Shown: positions 1 to 5,872, numbered from the stretch's first letter. The stretch is DNA of 5,872 bases from an uncultured Saprospiraceae bacterium (GCA_937959375.1 CALGLS010000206.1:1-5872), one strand, 5' to 3'. Notes: generated by a model from the sequence alone, not told the origin. Made by a program: numbers and translations.

Positions 1-2426
1 AAATATTCGTACCACCAACCTTGCTCCTGAAACATGGGATCAATATCTCCTGCTTGTACATCAAAGTTACCCAGCACAGTCACATGCATATCTGAATCGG
101 ATAGATTAATTCGCTTGAGTTTAGAGAATAGATTGTAGTTGTAATCTGTCGTTTTAAAAACGGGGAAATTGGTTTTCAAATAAATGAGCGCCGCCCAAGT
201 ATTGTAAACATCTCTACGATTTTCATTGTAAAAATAGTCCCAGCGAATTGGTTTTGGCGAAAGCCTGCAATCAGGACTTATCGTACCATCTTCACAGCGG
301 TTAATCGAATAATGATACCCCAGTTCTGCAAATTGCCAAAACATTTTTGGTCCCGGAATCGTGAAGAAAAAAGTCGCCGCTAGTTCTTGTCTATCCAAAG
401 CGATTGGCATGGTTTGTATATCATAAGCTCCGTTTGAATTACCGAATTCTAGATTTTTATAGTTCAATCGCTCTTCATCATGACTCTCCAAGTAGCCAAC
501 CAGATGAGGATCATCCATATCTCTCCACGACACCTGATAGTCTACTCCAGACAGGTTGCTCGACCAGCCCATTGATGCTTCATTGTATTCGTGCACGCCA
601 TTACCCCAAAGCATCATTCCATAGTCTGACAATTCTCGCTCTTCGTCAGCTGCTGCAAAATGCTCAAGGATGACATAGAAATCTGGATCGAGGTCCCAAA
701 CAACATCTGCCATTCTTTTGAGTAATTCGACTCGACTTGCGTCGTAATTACTCCAAGCTCCGACATCGTTATTAAAGGTTTGCGTAAATCCTTTTGACAA
801 GTCAAATCGAAATCCATCCACATGAAATTCTTCGATCCAATGTGTCATCACCTGATCCATCCACTCTTGTGTGCGCTGACTTTCGTGATTAAAATCAGAA
901 CCAACATTGAAGGGATGTTTGGGTGTTACATTCAACCAAGGGTTTTCAGGAGAAGGTCTGAAGTTTGCTGAATCCCAATAAAGCTGTGCTAGTGGGCTTT
1001 GGCTAAAAGCATGATTATAAACGACATCAATAATAACGGCAATACCACGTTCATGACAAGCATCAACCAAGATTTTGAATGCTTCAGGTGTTCCATAATA
1101 TTTGTCCAAAGCCATGTGGAATGAAGGATTATAGCCCCAAGATTGATTCCCCTCAAATTCATTAACAGGCATCAGCTCTATCGCATTGATTCCCAGTCGT
1201 TCTAGATAATCGAGTGTATCTGTAAGTGTTTGAAAATCGTGTCTATCTATAAAATCTCGTAATAATAATTCATAAATGACTAGATCACTTTTTTCAGGTC
1301 GATCGTAGTTATCATTTTGCCAATTAAAGACTTCATCTTGCGTTTTGAAAGCAGTGACCATCCCTGTGGTTAGCCCCGCAGGATATGGTTTTAAGTTGGG
1401 GTATGTCGCTTCATTGATATACTGATCGTTCCAAGGGTCTAGTACTTTTTCAGAATATGGATCAGCAATTTTTATACTTCCATTTACATAATATTGAAAA
1501 GCATATTCTTCGTTAGGATCTAAGCCATCAATTTCAATCCACCAAGTAGATCCATCGCTTGAGCGTTGCATGAAGTAGTCAACATTGGGCTGCCAGTTAT
1601 TAAAGTCTCCTAGCACATAAACAAAATTTTTGTACGGTGCCCAAAGTTGTAAAAGTACTGTATTAGCATCAACTTGATTGATTCCATTTTTTGTTCCCGC
1701 TGGTGGTTCAGCAGTGACGACCGATGGGTTTATAATATACAAGAAAGAATCACTCACTGTTTCGGCACCGACCGTTGCAGTTATTAATATTGTATGTTCT
1801 CCTCCAGAGGTTACTTCCAAGTCGTAGTTGATTGAACTTGCAGGTGAAGTGGTCTCTGAAAGGATTGTTCCATTTTCAGAAATCTGAATATCAGCATCAG
1901 TCGACACGTTTACGCTAATTGGAATTGTCTGCCCTATATTTGCAATCACAACATCTTCAACGGGTGTCACGATATTCATTTGTAATTCGCTTCCTCCTTC
2001 AGAAAGTGGAATAAAGATATCTTGTCCGTCGGAAGTTTTGCCTTCAAGGCTACCATCCTCATTTCTAAAAACGAAGGCCAATTCTGTCACTTCTTCTCCC
2101 ATCGGAACGTTGTAAAAATCTCGAATGGTGATGGTTTTCGTGTGGATGTTATTCCCCATGTCTTCCATAATTCCATTCGCATCATAGGTCCCCCAGTTCC
2201 CTTGGACATATTGCCAATTCCCCGGTCCACCGGCTACCGTTATAACTCCACTGTGCATAAATACGGGAGCGACACCTACTAGACCAGCGCTTCCTTGCGT
2301 AGCATCGTAGGTTATGGTAACCTCATCATCAACCGTCGCAAATGGTGGGTCAATTGTTACAATTTGTGCGCTACAAATAGTTGCTACAAATAGGTAGGCG
2401 AATAGAAATGTAATTTTAATTTTCAT
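1..2426 (-). CDS. Secreted multidomain GH13 alpha-amylase-family glycosyl hydrolase (C-terminus outside the window)
   Basis: The frame is open from the ATG at 2426-2424 to the window edge, giving 808 residues without a stop. Residues 1-20 form a signal peptide (short Lys-rich start, hydrophobic core, CSA before Gln21), so the enzyme should be exported. Domains in order: an unrecognised beta-rich N-terminal module (about 21-140, with a WQYVQGNWG stretch); an Ig-like segment (about 148-232); a CBM48/E-set-like module (about 243-345, with VYVLGDFNNW); and a GH13 barrel from about 380. All four GH13 regions are intact: DVVYNH at 467-472, DGFRFD ending in the nucleophile Asp542 with Arg540, the acid/base Glu588 in VILEHF, and His649-Asp650 in ESHDEE. 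A C-terminal beta domain begins near 725. Family knowledge predicts hydrolysis, or possibly transfer, on alpha-1,4/1,6-glucans; exact specificity cannot be read. In this phylum such proteins often end in a type IX secretion sorting domain, which would lie off the left edge. No SusC/SusD-like gene is visible. Confidence 0.93.
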   Translation of the reverse strand, partial: MKIKITFLFAYLFVATICSAQIVTIDPPFATVDDEVTITYDATQGSAGLVGVAPVFMHSGVITVAGGPGNWQYVQGNWGTYDANGIMEDMGNNIHTKTITIRDFYNVPMGEEVTELAFVFRNEDGSLEGKTSDGQDIFIPLSEGGSELQMNIVTPVEDVVIANIGQTIPISVNVSTDADIQISENGTILSETTSPASSINYDLEVTSGGEHTILITATVGAETVSDSFLYIINPSVVTAEPPAGTKNGINQVDANTVLLQLWAPYKNFVYVLGDFNNWQPNVDYFMQRSSDGSTWWIEIDGLDPNEEYAFQYYVNGSIKIADPYSEKVLDPWNDQYINEATYPNLKPYPAGLTTGMVTAFKTQDEVFNWQNDNYDRPEKSDLVIYELLLRDFIDRHDFQTLTDTLDYLERLGINAIELMPVNEFEGNQSWGYNPSFHMALDKYYGTPEAFKILVDACHERGIAVIIDVVYNHAFSQSPLAQLYWDSANFRPSPENPWLNVTPKHPFNVGSDFNHESQRTQEWMDQVMTHWIEEFHVDGFRFDLSKGFTQTFNNDVGAWSNYDASRVELLKRMADVVWDLDPDFYVILEHFAAADEERELSDYGMMLWGNGVHEYNEASMGWSSNLSGVDYQVSWRDMDDPHLVGYLESHDEERLNYKNLEFGNSNGAYDIQTMPIALDRQELAATFFFTIPGPKMFWQFAELGYHYSINRCEDGTISPDCRLSPKPIRWDYFYNENRRDVYNTWAALIYLKTNFPVFKTTDYNYNLFSKLKRINLSDSDMHVTVLGNFDVQAGDIDPMFQEQGWWYEY

Positions 2427-2463
2427 AATCAGTATAGAATTAATTGAGGTTAATTTTTAAAAT

Positions 2464-2477
2464 TAGTTGATCAACTA
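2464..2477. promoter_or_regulatory. Perfect 14-base palindrome, candidate operator of the amylase gene
   Basis: TAGTTGATCAACTA is its own reverse complement over all 14 bases. It begins about 8 bases downstream of the amylase -7 box, so it would sit at or just after the transcription start and within the leader, 37 bases before the start codon. That is a classical place for a repressor to block initiation. Carbohydrate genes are commonly controlled this way, but no regulator gene is visible and the binding protein is unknown. It could also form a weak 5-bp RNA hairpin. Confidence 0.4.
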
Positions 2478-2484
2478 TGGCTTA

Positions 2485-2505
2485 CAAAATTATACTTTTT
2501 TTTTG
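2485..2505 (-). promoter_or_regulatory. Predicted amylase promoter (TAnnTTTG -7 box after an A-tract)
   Basis: Read on the minus strand, a run of nine A is followed by GTATAATTTTG. The TAATTTTG at 2492-2485 fits the Bacteroidota -7 consensus TAnnTTTG, and TATAAT is also present. The expected -33 TTG is poor: only GTTT is found, about 16-17 bases upstream. Transcription would start near 2478-2480, leaving a leader of roughly 50 bases. The same 18-base core stands in front of nadE, which strengthens the call. Confidence 0.6.
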
Positions 2506-2600
2506 ATTAAACGTCGAATAAATAGATCTCGCTAGTGGAAGACAAATTATTTTTTCTTTCCTGCGATATAAATTTACACTTTACGTACACTAAATACTTG

Positions 2601-2630
2601 GACAGGGTTTACGAGATCAACAAGATTTTA
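2601..2630 (+). repeat. Degenerate intergenic repeat, copy A (GACAGG...CAAGATTTTA)
   Basis: This copy opens with GACAGGGTTTACGAGAT and closes with CAAGATTTTA. Copy B on the opposite strand (2775 down to 2717) has the same opening (13 of 17 bases alike) and an identical 10-base close, but is 29 bases longer inside. The two are therefore an inverted pair around about 90 bases. From memory, GACAGGATTTACAGGATT-like units are common in intergenic DNA of this phylum; I could not verify this here. Confidence 0.45.
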
Positions 2631-2716
2631 ATTTATTAAAAGTTTCACTTTTGAATAAAAACGAACGAAAACTATTTGCTTCGTAAATTGTTCTATTTTA
2701 TTCTAAAAAAGAAGAA

Positions 2717-2775
2717 TAAAATCTTGCAAATCTATACGTCTAAAGAGAAATCCTGACAATCATGTTAATCCTGTC
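2717..2775 (-). repeat. Degenerate intergenic repeat, copy B, inverted relative to copy A
   Basis: Read on the minus strand from 2775, it begins GACAGGATTAACATGATT, continues with a second partial unit (GTCAGGATTT), and ends with CAAGATTTTA at 2726-2717. The internal near-repetition of the CAGGATT word suggests a unit-based element that grew or shrank by slippage. Its outer edge lies one base from the A-tract of the nadE promoter. The function is unknown; it could be a relic mobile repeat or a transcript hairpin. Confidence 0.45.
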
Positions 2776-2776
2776 T

Positions 2777-2794
2777 AAAAAAAGTATAATTTTG
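2777..2794 (+). promoter_or_regulatory. Predicted nadE promoter (TAnnTTTG -7 box after an A-tract)
   Basis: Seven A followed by GTATAATTTTG; the TAATTTTG at 2787-2794 fits the Bacteroidota -7 box. In place of a -33 TTG there is TTA at 2765-2767, 19 bases upstream. The predicted start near 2800 leaves a leader of about 60 bases. These 18 bases are identical to those at the amylase promoter on the other strand. Confidence 0.6.
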
Positions 2795-2859
2795 GTCCTA
2801 TCATTTTTTAGTATCAACTAGAACGCACGTTCAAAATAGATACAAAACACAAAAGAAAT

Positions 2860-4497
2860 ATGAAAATCGCAATAGCACAGCTCAACTTCCATATCGGTAA
2901 TTTTGAAGGAAACGTCCAAAAGATGCTGGAAGCAGTCGCCACTGCCAAAGAACAAGGAGCAGATATTATTTGTTTTAGCGAGCTATCGACTTGTGGATAT
3001 CCACCTAGAGATTTTTTAGAGTTTGATGATTTTATTGAACAAGCTGAAGCTGCAGTGGAAGCTTTAGCGAAAGCAGCAAACGGGATTGCAATAGCAGTAG
3101 GTTCGCCTAGTCGAAACCCAGTACCAGAAGGAAAAGATTTATTCAACTCTGCTTTCTTTTTGGTCGATGGCAAAATCCAACAGGTGCAACACAAAACTTT
3201 GTTACCTACTTATGATGTCTTTGATGAGTACCGATATTTTGAACCGGGAACGGAACATAAAATCGTGGAATATAAAGGCAAGCGCATTGCATTGACGGTT
3301 TGCGAAGACATTTGGAACATTGGAAACGAGAATCCACTTTACAAAGTTTGTCCAATGGATGAAATGATGCCACAAAAACCAGATTTCATTATCAACTTAT
3401 CGGCCTCTCCTTTTTCATACAAGCAGGCAGAATCGCGCATACATGTTGTGCAAGCCAATATAAAGCGCTACGGTATTCCAATGTTTTATATCAACCATGC
3501 TGGTGCACAAACGGAATTGATCTTTGATGGTGGTTCTATCGTGATGTCACCTGATGGAAAACTATTTGATGAACTTCCATATTTTGAAGAAGCAGTTAGA
3601 ACCTATGAATTAGATGCTGTGCAAAAAGGTGGTGTACACAAGCCACAGCCCAAAGATAAAATTGCCTTAATTCACGATGCGATTGTACTTGGCGTAAAAG
3701 ATTATTTTGGCAAACTTGGTTTTAAGAAAGCGATACTTGGCCTTTCTGGTGGAATCGATTCTGCAGTAACGGCAGCACTTGCCGCAAGAGCTTTGGGACC
3801 AGAGAATGTACGTTTGATTTTAATGCCTTCACAATTTTCATCTGGGCACTCGGTACAGGATGCACAGGACTTGGCAGAAAACTTTGGTTGTCCTTATGAC
3901 ATCATTCCTGTGCAGCGAGTATATGAGGCATACATGAGTGAGTTGTCTCCTTTGTTTGGTGACTTGCCTTTCAACGTAACGGAAGAAAACCTACAGGCGC
4001 GCATCAGAGGAATGTATTTAATGGCGCTTTCAAATAAATTTGGAAACATTTTGTTAAACACTTCTAACAAAAGTGAAATGGCGGTTGGTTACGGAACACT
4101 TTATGGTGACATGTGTGGCGGACTTTCGGTTATTGGTGATGTATACAAAACAGATGTTTTCGAACTAGCACGCTACATCAACAAGGACAAAGAAATGATT
4201 CCGGTTAACAGTATTACAAAACCACCTTCAGCAGAATTGCGTCCTGACCAAAAGGATTCGGATAGCTTACCTGACTATGATATTCTGGATGAGATCCTTT
4301 TACAATACATTGAAAAACGTCAGGGACCAAAGGAAATTATCGAGATGGGGTTTGATGAAAAGTTGGTACGTAGAATTTTGCGCTTGGTGAACATTAATGA
4401 ATTTAAGCGACATCAGACGGCACCGGTGATTCGGGTTTCTCCTAAAGCGTTTGGGATGGGGAGAAGGATGCCTATTGTGGGGCGGTATTTGTCGTAG
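2860..4497 (+). CDS. nadE: Glutamine-dependent NAD+ synthetase
   Basis: This cytoplasmic enzyme makes NAD+ from nicotinic acid adenine dinucleotide, ATP and glutamine, the last step of NAD synthesis. The 545-residue protein is complete and of the short (about 540-580 residue) glutamine-dependent type. The N-terminal nitrilase-like glutaminase domain (about 1-255) carries the Glu41-Lys112-Cys148 triad, in ELSTCGYPPRD, HKTLLP and TVCEDIW. The C-terminal synthetase domain (about 265-545) has the pyrophosphatase loop SGGIDS at 296-301, NTSNKSE at 400-406, GDMCGGLSVIGDVYKTD at 416-432, and the usual SPKAFGMGRRMPI near the end. Having both domains means it can use glutamine rather than only free ammonia. 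The ATG is chosen because MKIAIAQLNFHIG is the standard start of the nitrilase fold. It is monocistronic: divergent from the amylase and convergent with the next gene. No motif is missing, and the assignment is essentially certain. Confidence 0.98.
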   Translation: MKIAIAQLNFHIGNFEGNVQKMLEAVATAKEQGADIICFSELSTCGYPPRDFLEFDDFIEQAEAAVEALAKAANGIAIAVGSPSRNPVPEGKDLFNSAFFLVDGKIQQVQHKTLLPTYDVFDEYRYFEPGTEHKIVEYKGKRIALTVCEDIWNIGNENPLYKVCPMDEMMPQKPDFIINLSASPFSYKQAESRIHVVQANIKRYGIPMFYINHAGAQTELIFDGGSIVMSPDGKLFDELPYFEEAVRTYELDAVQKGGVHKPQPKDKIALIHDAIVLGVKDYFGKLGFKKAILGLSGGIDSAVTAALAARALGPENVRLILMPSQFSSGHSVQDAQDLAENFGCPYDIIPVQRVYEAYMSELSPLFGDLPFNVTEENLQARIRGMYLMALSNKFGNILLNTSNKSEMAVGYGTLYGDMCGGLSVIGDVYKTDVFELARYINKDKEMIPVNSITKPPSAELRPDQKDSDSLPDYDILDEILLQYIEKRQGPKEIIEMGFDEKLVRRILRLVNINEFKRHQTAPVIRVSPKAFGMGRRMPIVGRYLS

Positions 4498-4516
4498 GAA
4501 GTGAGCGTGAAGTGAG

Positions 4517-4622
4517 AGTTGCAATCAAAATGTCAGTTGCAATGAAGTTGAATTTTCAATCAAAGTTGCAGTGAAGTGGTAGTGTCAATGGAAGTTGCAG
4601 TGAAGTTTCAATCAAAATGATA
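4517..4622 (+). repeat. Modular 29-base tandem repeat, three units plus a partial fourth
   Basis: Units at 4517-4545, 4546-4574 and 4575-4603 each consist of an 18-base variable half and an 11-base constant half, AGTTGCAATGA in the first and AGTTGCAGTGA in the other two. A partial fourth unit (AGTTTCAATCAAAATGATA) follows at 4604-4622. AAGTTGCAGTGAAGT occurs identically at 4563-4577 and 4592-4606, exactly 29 bases apart. Every module starts with AGT. Related shorter words (AGTGAGCGTGA, AGTGAG) fill 4500-4516, right after the nadE stop. It is not a CRISPR array: the halves are contiguous and share words, with no unique spacers. Confidence 0.75.
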
Positions 4623-4670
4623 ATGCTTAGTTGCCACCTCACTGAAACTTTGATTGAAACTCTAACTTTG
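4543..4670. terminator. Long imperfect hairpin between convergent genes, possible two-way terminator
   Basis: Positions 4553-4579 and 4634-4660 are reverse complements at 24 of 27 bases, and weaker pairing with G-T wobbles extends outward to about 4543 and 4670. A competing shorter hairpin pairs 4604-4616 with 4649-4661 perfectly over 13 bp, so two alternative folds are possible. The position between the ends of nadE and the HlyD-like gene suits transcript ending in both directions. The stem is not GC-rich and no clear T-run follows on either side, so it may instead protect RNA 3' ends or be only a by-product of repeat inversion. Confidence 0.45.
4639..4667 (-). repeat. Inverted single copy of the 29-base repeat unit
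   Basis: Read on the minus strand from 4667, an 18-base half (AGTTAGAGTTTCAATCAA) is followed by an 11-base half (AGTTTCAGTGA). It matches the second forward unit at 25 of 29 bases with no gap. It ends 8 bases from the stop codon of the HlyD-like gene. The same unit thus follows the 3' ends of both convergent genes in the same orientation relative to each gene. Confidence 0.7.
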
Positions 4671-4675
4671 ATTTC

Positions 4676-5791
4676 TTACTGATTCAGCTTATCGTAAGGC
4701 ATTTCATTTCGCTTGACAACTTTTACAGCCATCTTGTAATACCCTACCCAAAGTTTTGCTTCCTCTTCATTAATCGGTACAATGTCAGCAACCACAGAAC
4801 GTTCTGTTGGCTCATATTTCTTTTGGAATTCAGGAGGCAACTCGTAGGTTGAAATATAGAAGTTATTGATCTTTCCACGACCGTAGGTTCCATCTGGAAA
4901 TTCAATACCTACCTCTTCTCCAATAATTACATCTTTAATGTTTCGCTGATCGAAGTAGGCTTTAATTTTAAGATCTGTTAACTGGTGAATCACCATGATG
5001 TTTTCAGATTTGTAACAAACTTCGTTTGGACTATTATTAATTTGACCAATGACACCAGATGTTGGTGTGACGTAGTGGTAATATGCTTCACGATATCGAT
5101 TGCCATCAGCTAAGCGTTCAGCCATAGCAGCTATTTCAAGATCTTTAAAACGTTTCTCTTCTTCCCGAAGTTCAGCTAGATGCTTTCGCAAAATTCGAAT
5201 CTCACGAGTTAGTGAACGGATATCCGTTTCGATACCAATGATACTAGTTTGTAAAGCAGGTAATTTATGCGCTACATCTACTCCCATCAAAATTTGCTTG
5301 CGCATTTCACTGAGTTCAGCTTTTCTTGCTTTTAGCCTTTCTCGTTGTCCTTCTCGTTCACTTCCTTTTATGGCTATTTGCCGTTTGATCGCAAGTTTAT
5401 CTCGTAAGAAATTACGGTTATTACCACCACCAGTTTTAGTAATTGATTTATTGATCGTAAGATTTTGCATTTCGTTCTCAACTTTCTCTTCATCTTCGTA
5501 AGTATAGATAAATAAAGTATCTCCTTCTAGTATAGCATCTCCTTCCTTCGTACAGAGTTGAGACAATCGAATATCGTCTGTAAAATTGACCGCCATCTTT
5601 TCGAGTAATACCAGACCTGGTACTTCAGTATAAGCAATTCGTTGATAATAGGAGTATATAAAATAACAAAGCCCCAATATCAATAAGCAGATAAAGGAGA
5701 AACGGTCCCAGTTAAATTTCTTTTTAACTAGAGGTTCATCCACCGTACGGAGGACCGACTCTTGATATTTAAATCCTGTAAAATTTTTCAT
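4676..5791 (-). CDS. HlyD/membrane-fusion-type periplasmic adaptor protein
   Basis: This 371-residue protein has a cytoplasmic start (1-30, rich in Lys), one membrane segment (about 31-49, FSFICLLILGLCYFIYSYY), and a periplasmic remainder. Residues 55-100 look like the first half of a barrel-sandwich domain (VPGLVLLE..., KEGDAILEGDTLF). Residues about 100-225 are a charged, coiled-coil-type helical hairpin. Residues about 240-270 give the second half (TPTSGVIGQINNSPNEV), followed by a beta barrel (about 272-360). In this family such proteins bridge an inner-membrane transporter or synthase to outer export parts. No transporter is visible, so the partner is unknown; in this phylum similar proteins also sit in exopolysaccharide clusters, in the manner of the periplasmic part of Alg44, but this copy has no PilZ domain. 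Its ATG overlaps the preceding gene's TGA by 4 bases, implying translational coupling. The only periplasmic cysteines are Cys80 and Cys259. Confidence 0.8.
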   Translation of the reverse strand: MKNFTGFKYQESVLRTVDEPLVKKKFNWDRFSFICLLILGLCYFIYSYYQRIAYTEVPGLVLLEKMAVNFTDDIRLSQLCTKEGDAILEGDTLFIYTYEDEEKVENEMQNLTINKSITKTGGGNNRNFLRDKLAIKRQIAIKGSEREGQRERLKARKAELSEMRKQILMGVDVAHKLPALQTSIIGIETDIRSLTREIRILRKHLAELREEEKRFKDLEIAAMAERLADGNRYREAYYHYVTPTSGVIGQINNSPNEVCYKSENIMVIHQLTDLKIKAYFDQRNIKDVIIGEEVGIEFPDGTYGRGKINNFYISTYELPPEFQKKYEPTERSVVADIVPINEEEAKLWVGYYKMAVKVVKRNEMPYDKLNQ

Positions 5792-5872
5792 TCTTCTGCT
5801 CTCGCAAGTGTCTTTGTATCTAAAGACATGTAGTCGTCTAAGTCACTAATAAGGACATGATCAACACCGTAA
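5788..5872 (-). CDS. C-terminal end of an unidentified gene upstream of the HlyD-like gene
   Basis: Only the last 27 codons are in the window, ending with TGA at 5790-5788. The visible residues are YGVDHVLISDLDDYMSLDTK followed by TLARAEE. This tail is acidic, soluble-looking and has no membrane segment. The stop shares ATGA with the start of the HlyD-like gene, so the two are almost certainly one operon, and this protein is likely its functional partner. The family cannot be told from so short a tail. The frame is supported by the exact 4-base overlap and the absence of stops up to the edge, not by homology. Confidence 0.6.
   Translation of the reverse strand, partial: YGVDHVLISDLDDYMSLDTKTLARAEE

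Larger units (their letters stand above)
2427..2859. other. Divergent intergenic region between the amylase gene and nadE
   Basis: This 433-base AT-rich stretch separates two divergent genes and shows no credible coding frame or RNA gene. Besides the promoters, palindrome and repeat pair listed separately, it holds an AT-only-type hairpin (9-bp stem 2695-2703 with 2714-2722, 10-base loop) and a small interrupted palindrome GAACGCACGTTC at 2821-2832 in the presumed nadE leader. Neither start codon has a Shine-Dalgarno sequence: the amylase ATG follows CTATACTGATT and the nadE ATG follows CACAAAAGAAAT. This is normal for Bacteroidota, where A-rich leaders favour initiation. Confidence 0.7.

Noticed and set aside
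404..673. Open frame of 89 codons on the plus strand
   Set aside because: It lies wholly opposite the GH13 catalytic domain, has no recognisable domain, and the minus-strand frame carries the catalytic motifs.
614..823. Open frame of 69 codons on the minus strand
   Set aside because: It is a frame-shifted reading of the same bases that encode the nucleophile and acid/base regions of the amylase.
2022..2282. Open frame of 86 codons on the plus strand
   Set aside because: Antisense to the amylase N-terminal module, with no domain, leader or neighbour logic.
2372..2375. Lipoprotein signal at Cys18 of the amylase
   Set aside because: The residues before the cysteine (Ala-Thr-Ile) do not fit the lipobox, which needs Gly, Ala or Ser at -1; ordinary cleavage after Ala20 fits better.
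2753..2790. Classical sigma-70 pair CTGACA / TATAAT before nadE
   Set aside because: The TATAAT is real, but the spacing to CTGACA is 26 bases, far beyond the usual 16-18, and the CTGACA belongs to repeat copy B.
2821..2832. Interrupted palindrome GAACGCACGTTC in the nadE leader as an NAD-responsive operator
   Set aside because: The arms are only 5 bp and I cannot match it to any known NAD-regulator site; mentioned only within the intergenic description.
2814..3194. Open frame of 126 codons antisense to the start of nadE
   Set aside because: It overlaps the nadE leader and glutaminase domain; the composition looks like a mirror of Ala/Lys-rich coding sequence.
4300..4524. Open frame of 74 codons antisense to the nadE end
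   Set aside because: The His/Pro-rich product is typical of antisense reading, and the frame runs into the repeat region.
4517..4622. Possible CRISPR array
   Set aside because: The 29-base period is suggestive, but there are no unique spacers: the variable halves share words, only three units exist, and no cas gene is in view.
5100..5501. Open frame of 133 codons, Ser/Arg-rich, plus strand
   Set aside because: It mirrors the Glu/Lys/Arg-rich coiled-coil of the HlyD-like gene, where antisense frames are often open by codon composition.

Overview
The window looks like a chromosomal piece from a member of the Bacteroidota, perhaps a flavobacterium- or Saprospira-like lineage. I base this on the low GC, the lack of Shine-Dalgarno sequences before the starts, two TAnnTTTG-type -7 boxes in the one divergent intergenic region, and the style of the secreted amylase (N-terminal Ig-like modules, 'SA|QI' signal cleavage). 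The phylum is a confident inference; the genus cannot be read from the sequence.

Layout. (1) Positions 1-2426, minus strand: a large secreted multidomain GH13 alpha-amylase-family enzyme, whose C-terminus runs off the left edge. (2) Positions 2427-2859: a 433-base divergent intergenic region with a promoter for each flanking gene (the two share an identical 18-base core), a perfect 14-base palindrome just downstream of the amylase promoter, and an inverted pair of degenerate GACAGG...CAAGATTTTA repeats. (3) Positions 2860-4497, plus strand: a complete glutamine-dependent NAD+ synthetase (nadE) with intact glutaminase triad and ATP-pyrophosphatase loop. (4) Positions 4498-4675: a convergent intergenic region built almost entirely of 29-base modular tandem repeats, three forward and one inverted, which together form a long imperfect hairpin. 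(5) Positions 4676-5791, minus strand: a single-pass HlyD/membrane-fusion-type protein. It overlaps by 4 bases (ATGA) the end of another minus-strand gene, of which only the last 27 residues are visible.

The genes do not form one pathway. The amylase acts on alpha-glucans outside the cytoplasm, NadE is cytoplasmic cofactor synthesis, and the HlyD-like protein belongs to an envelope export or polysaccharide operon lying mostly beyond the right edge. I do not see a convincing undescribed multigene system. The parts most worth a second look are non-coding: the 29-base modular repeat with its inverted partner, the palindrome at the amylase transcription start, and the repeat pair abutting the nadE promoter.
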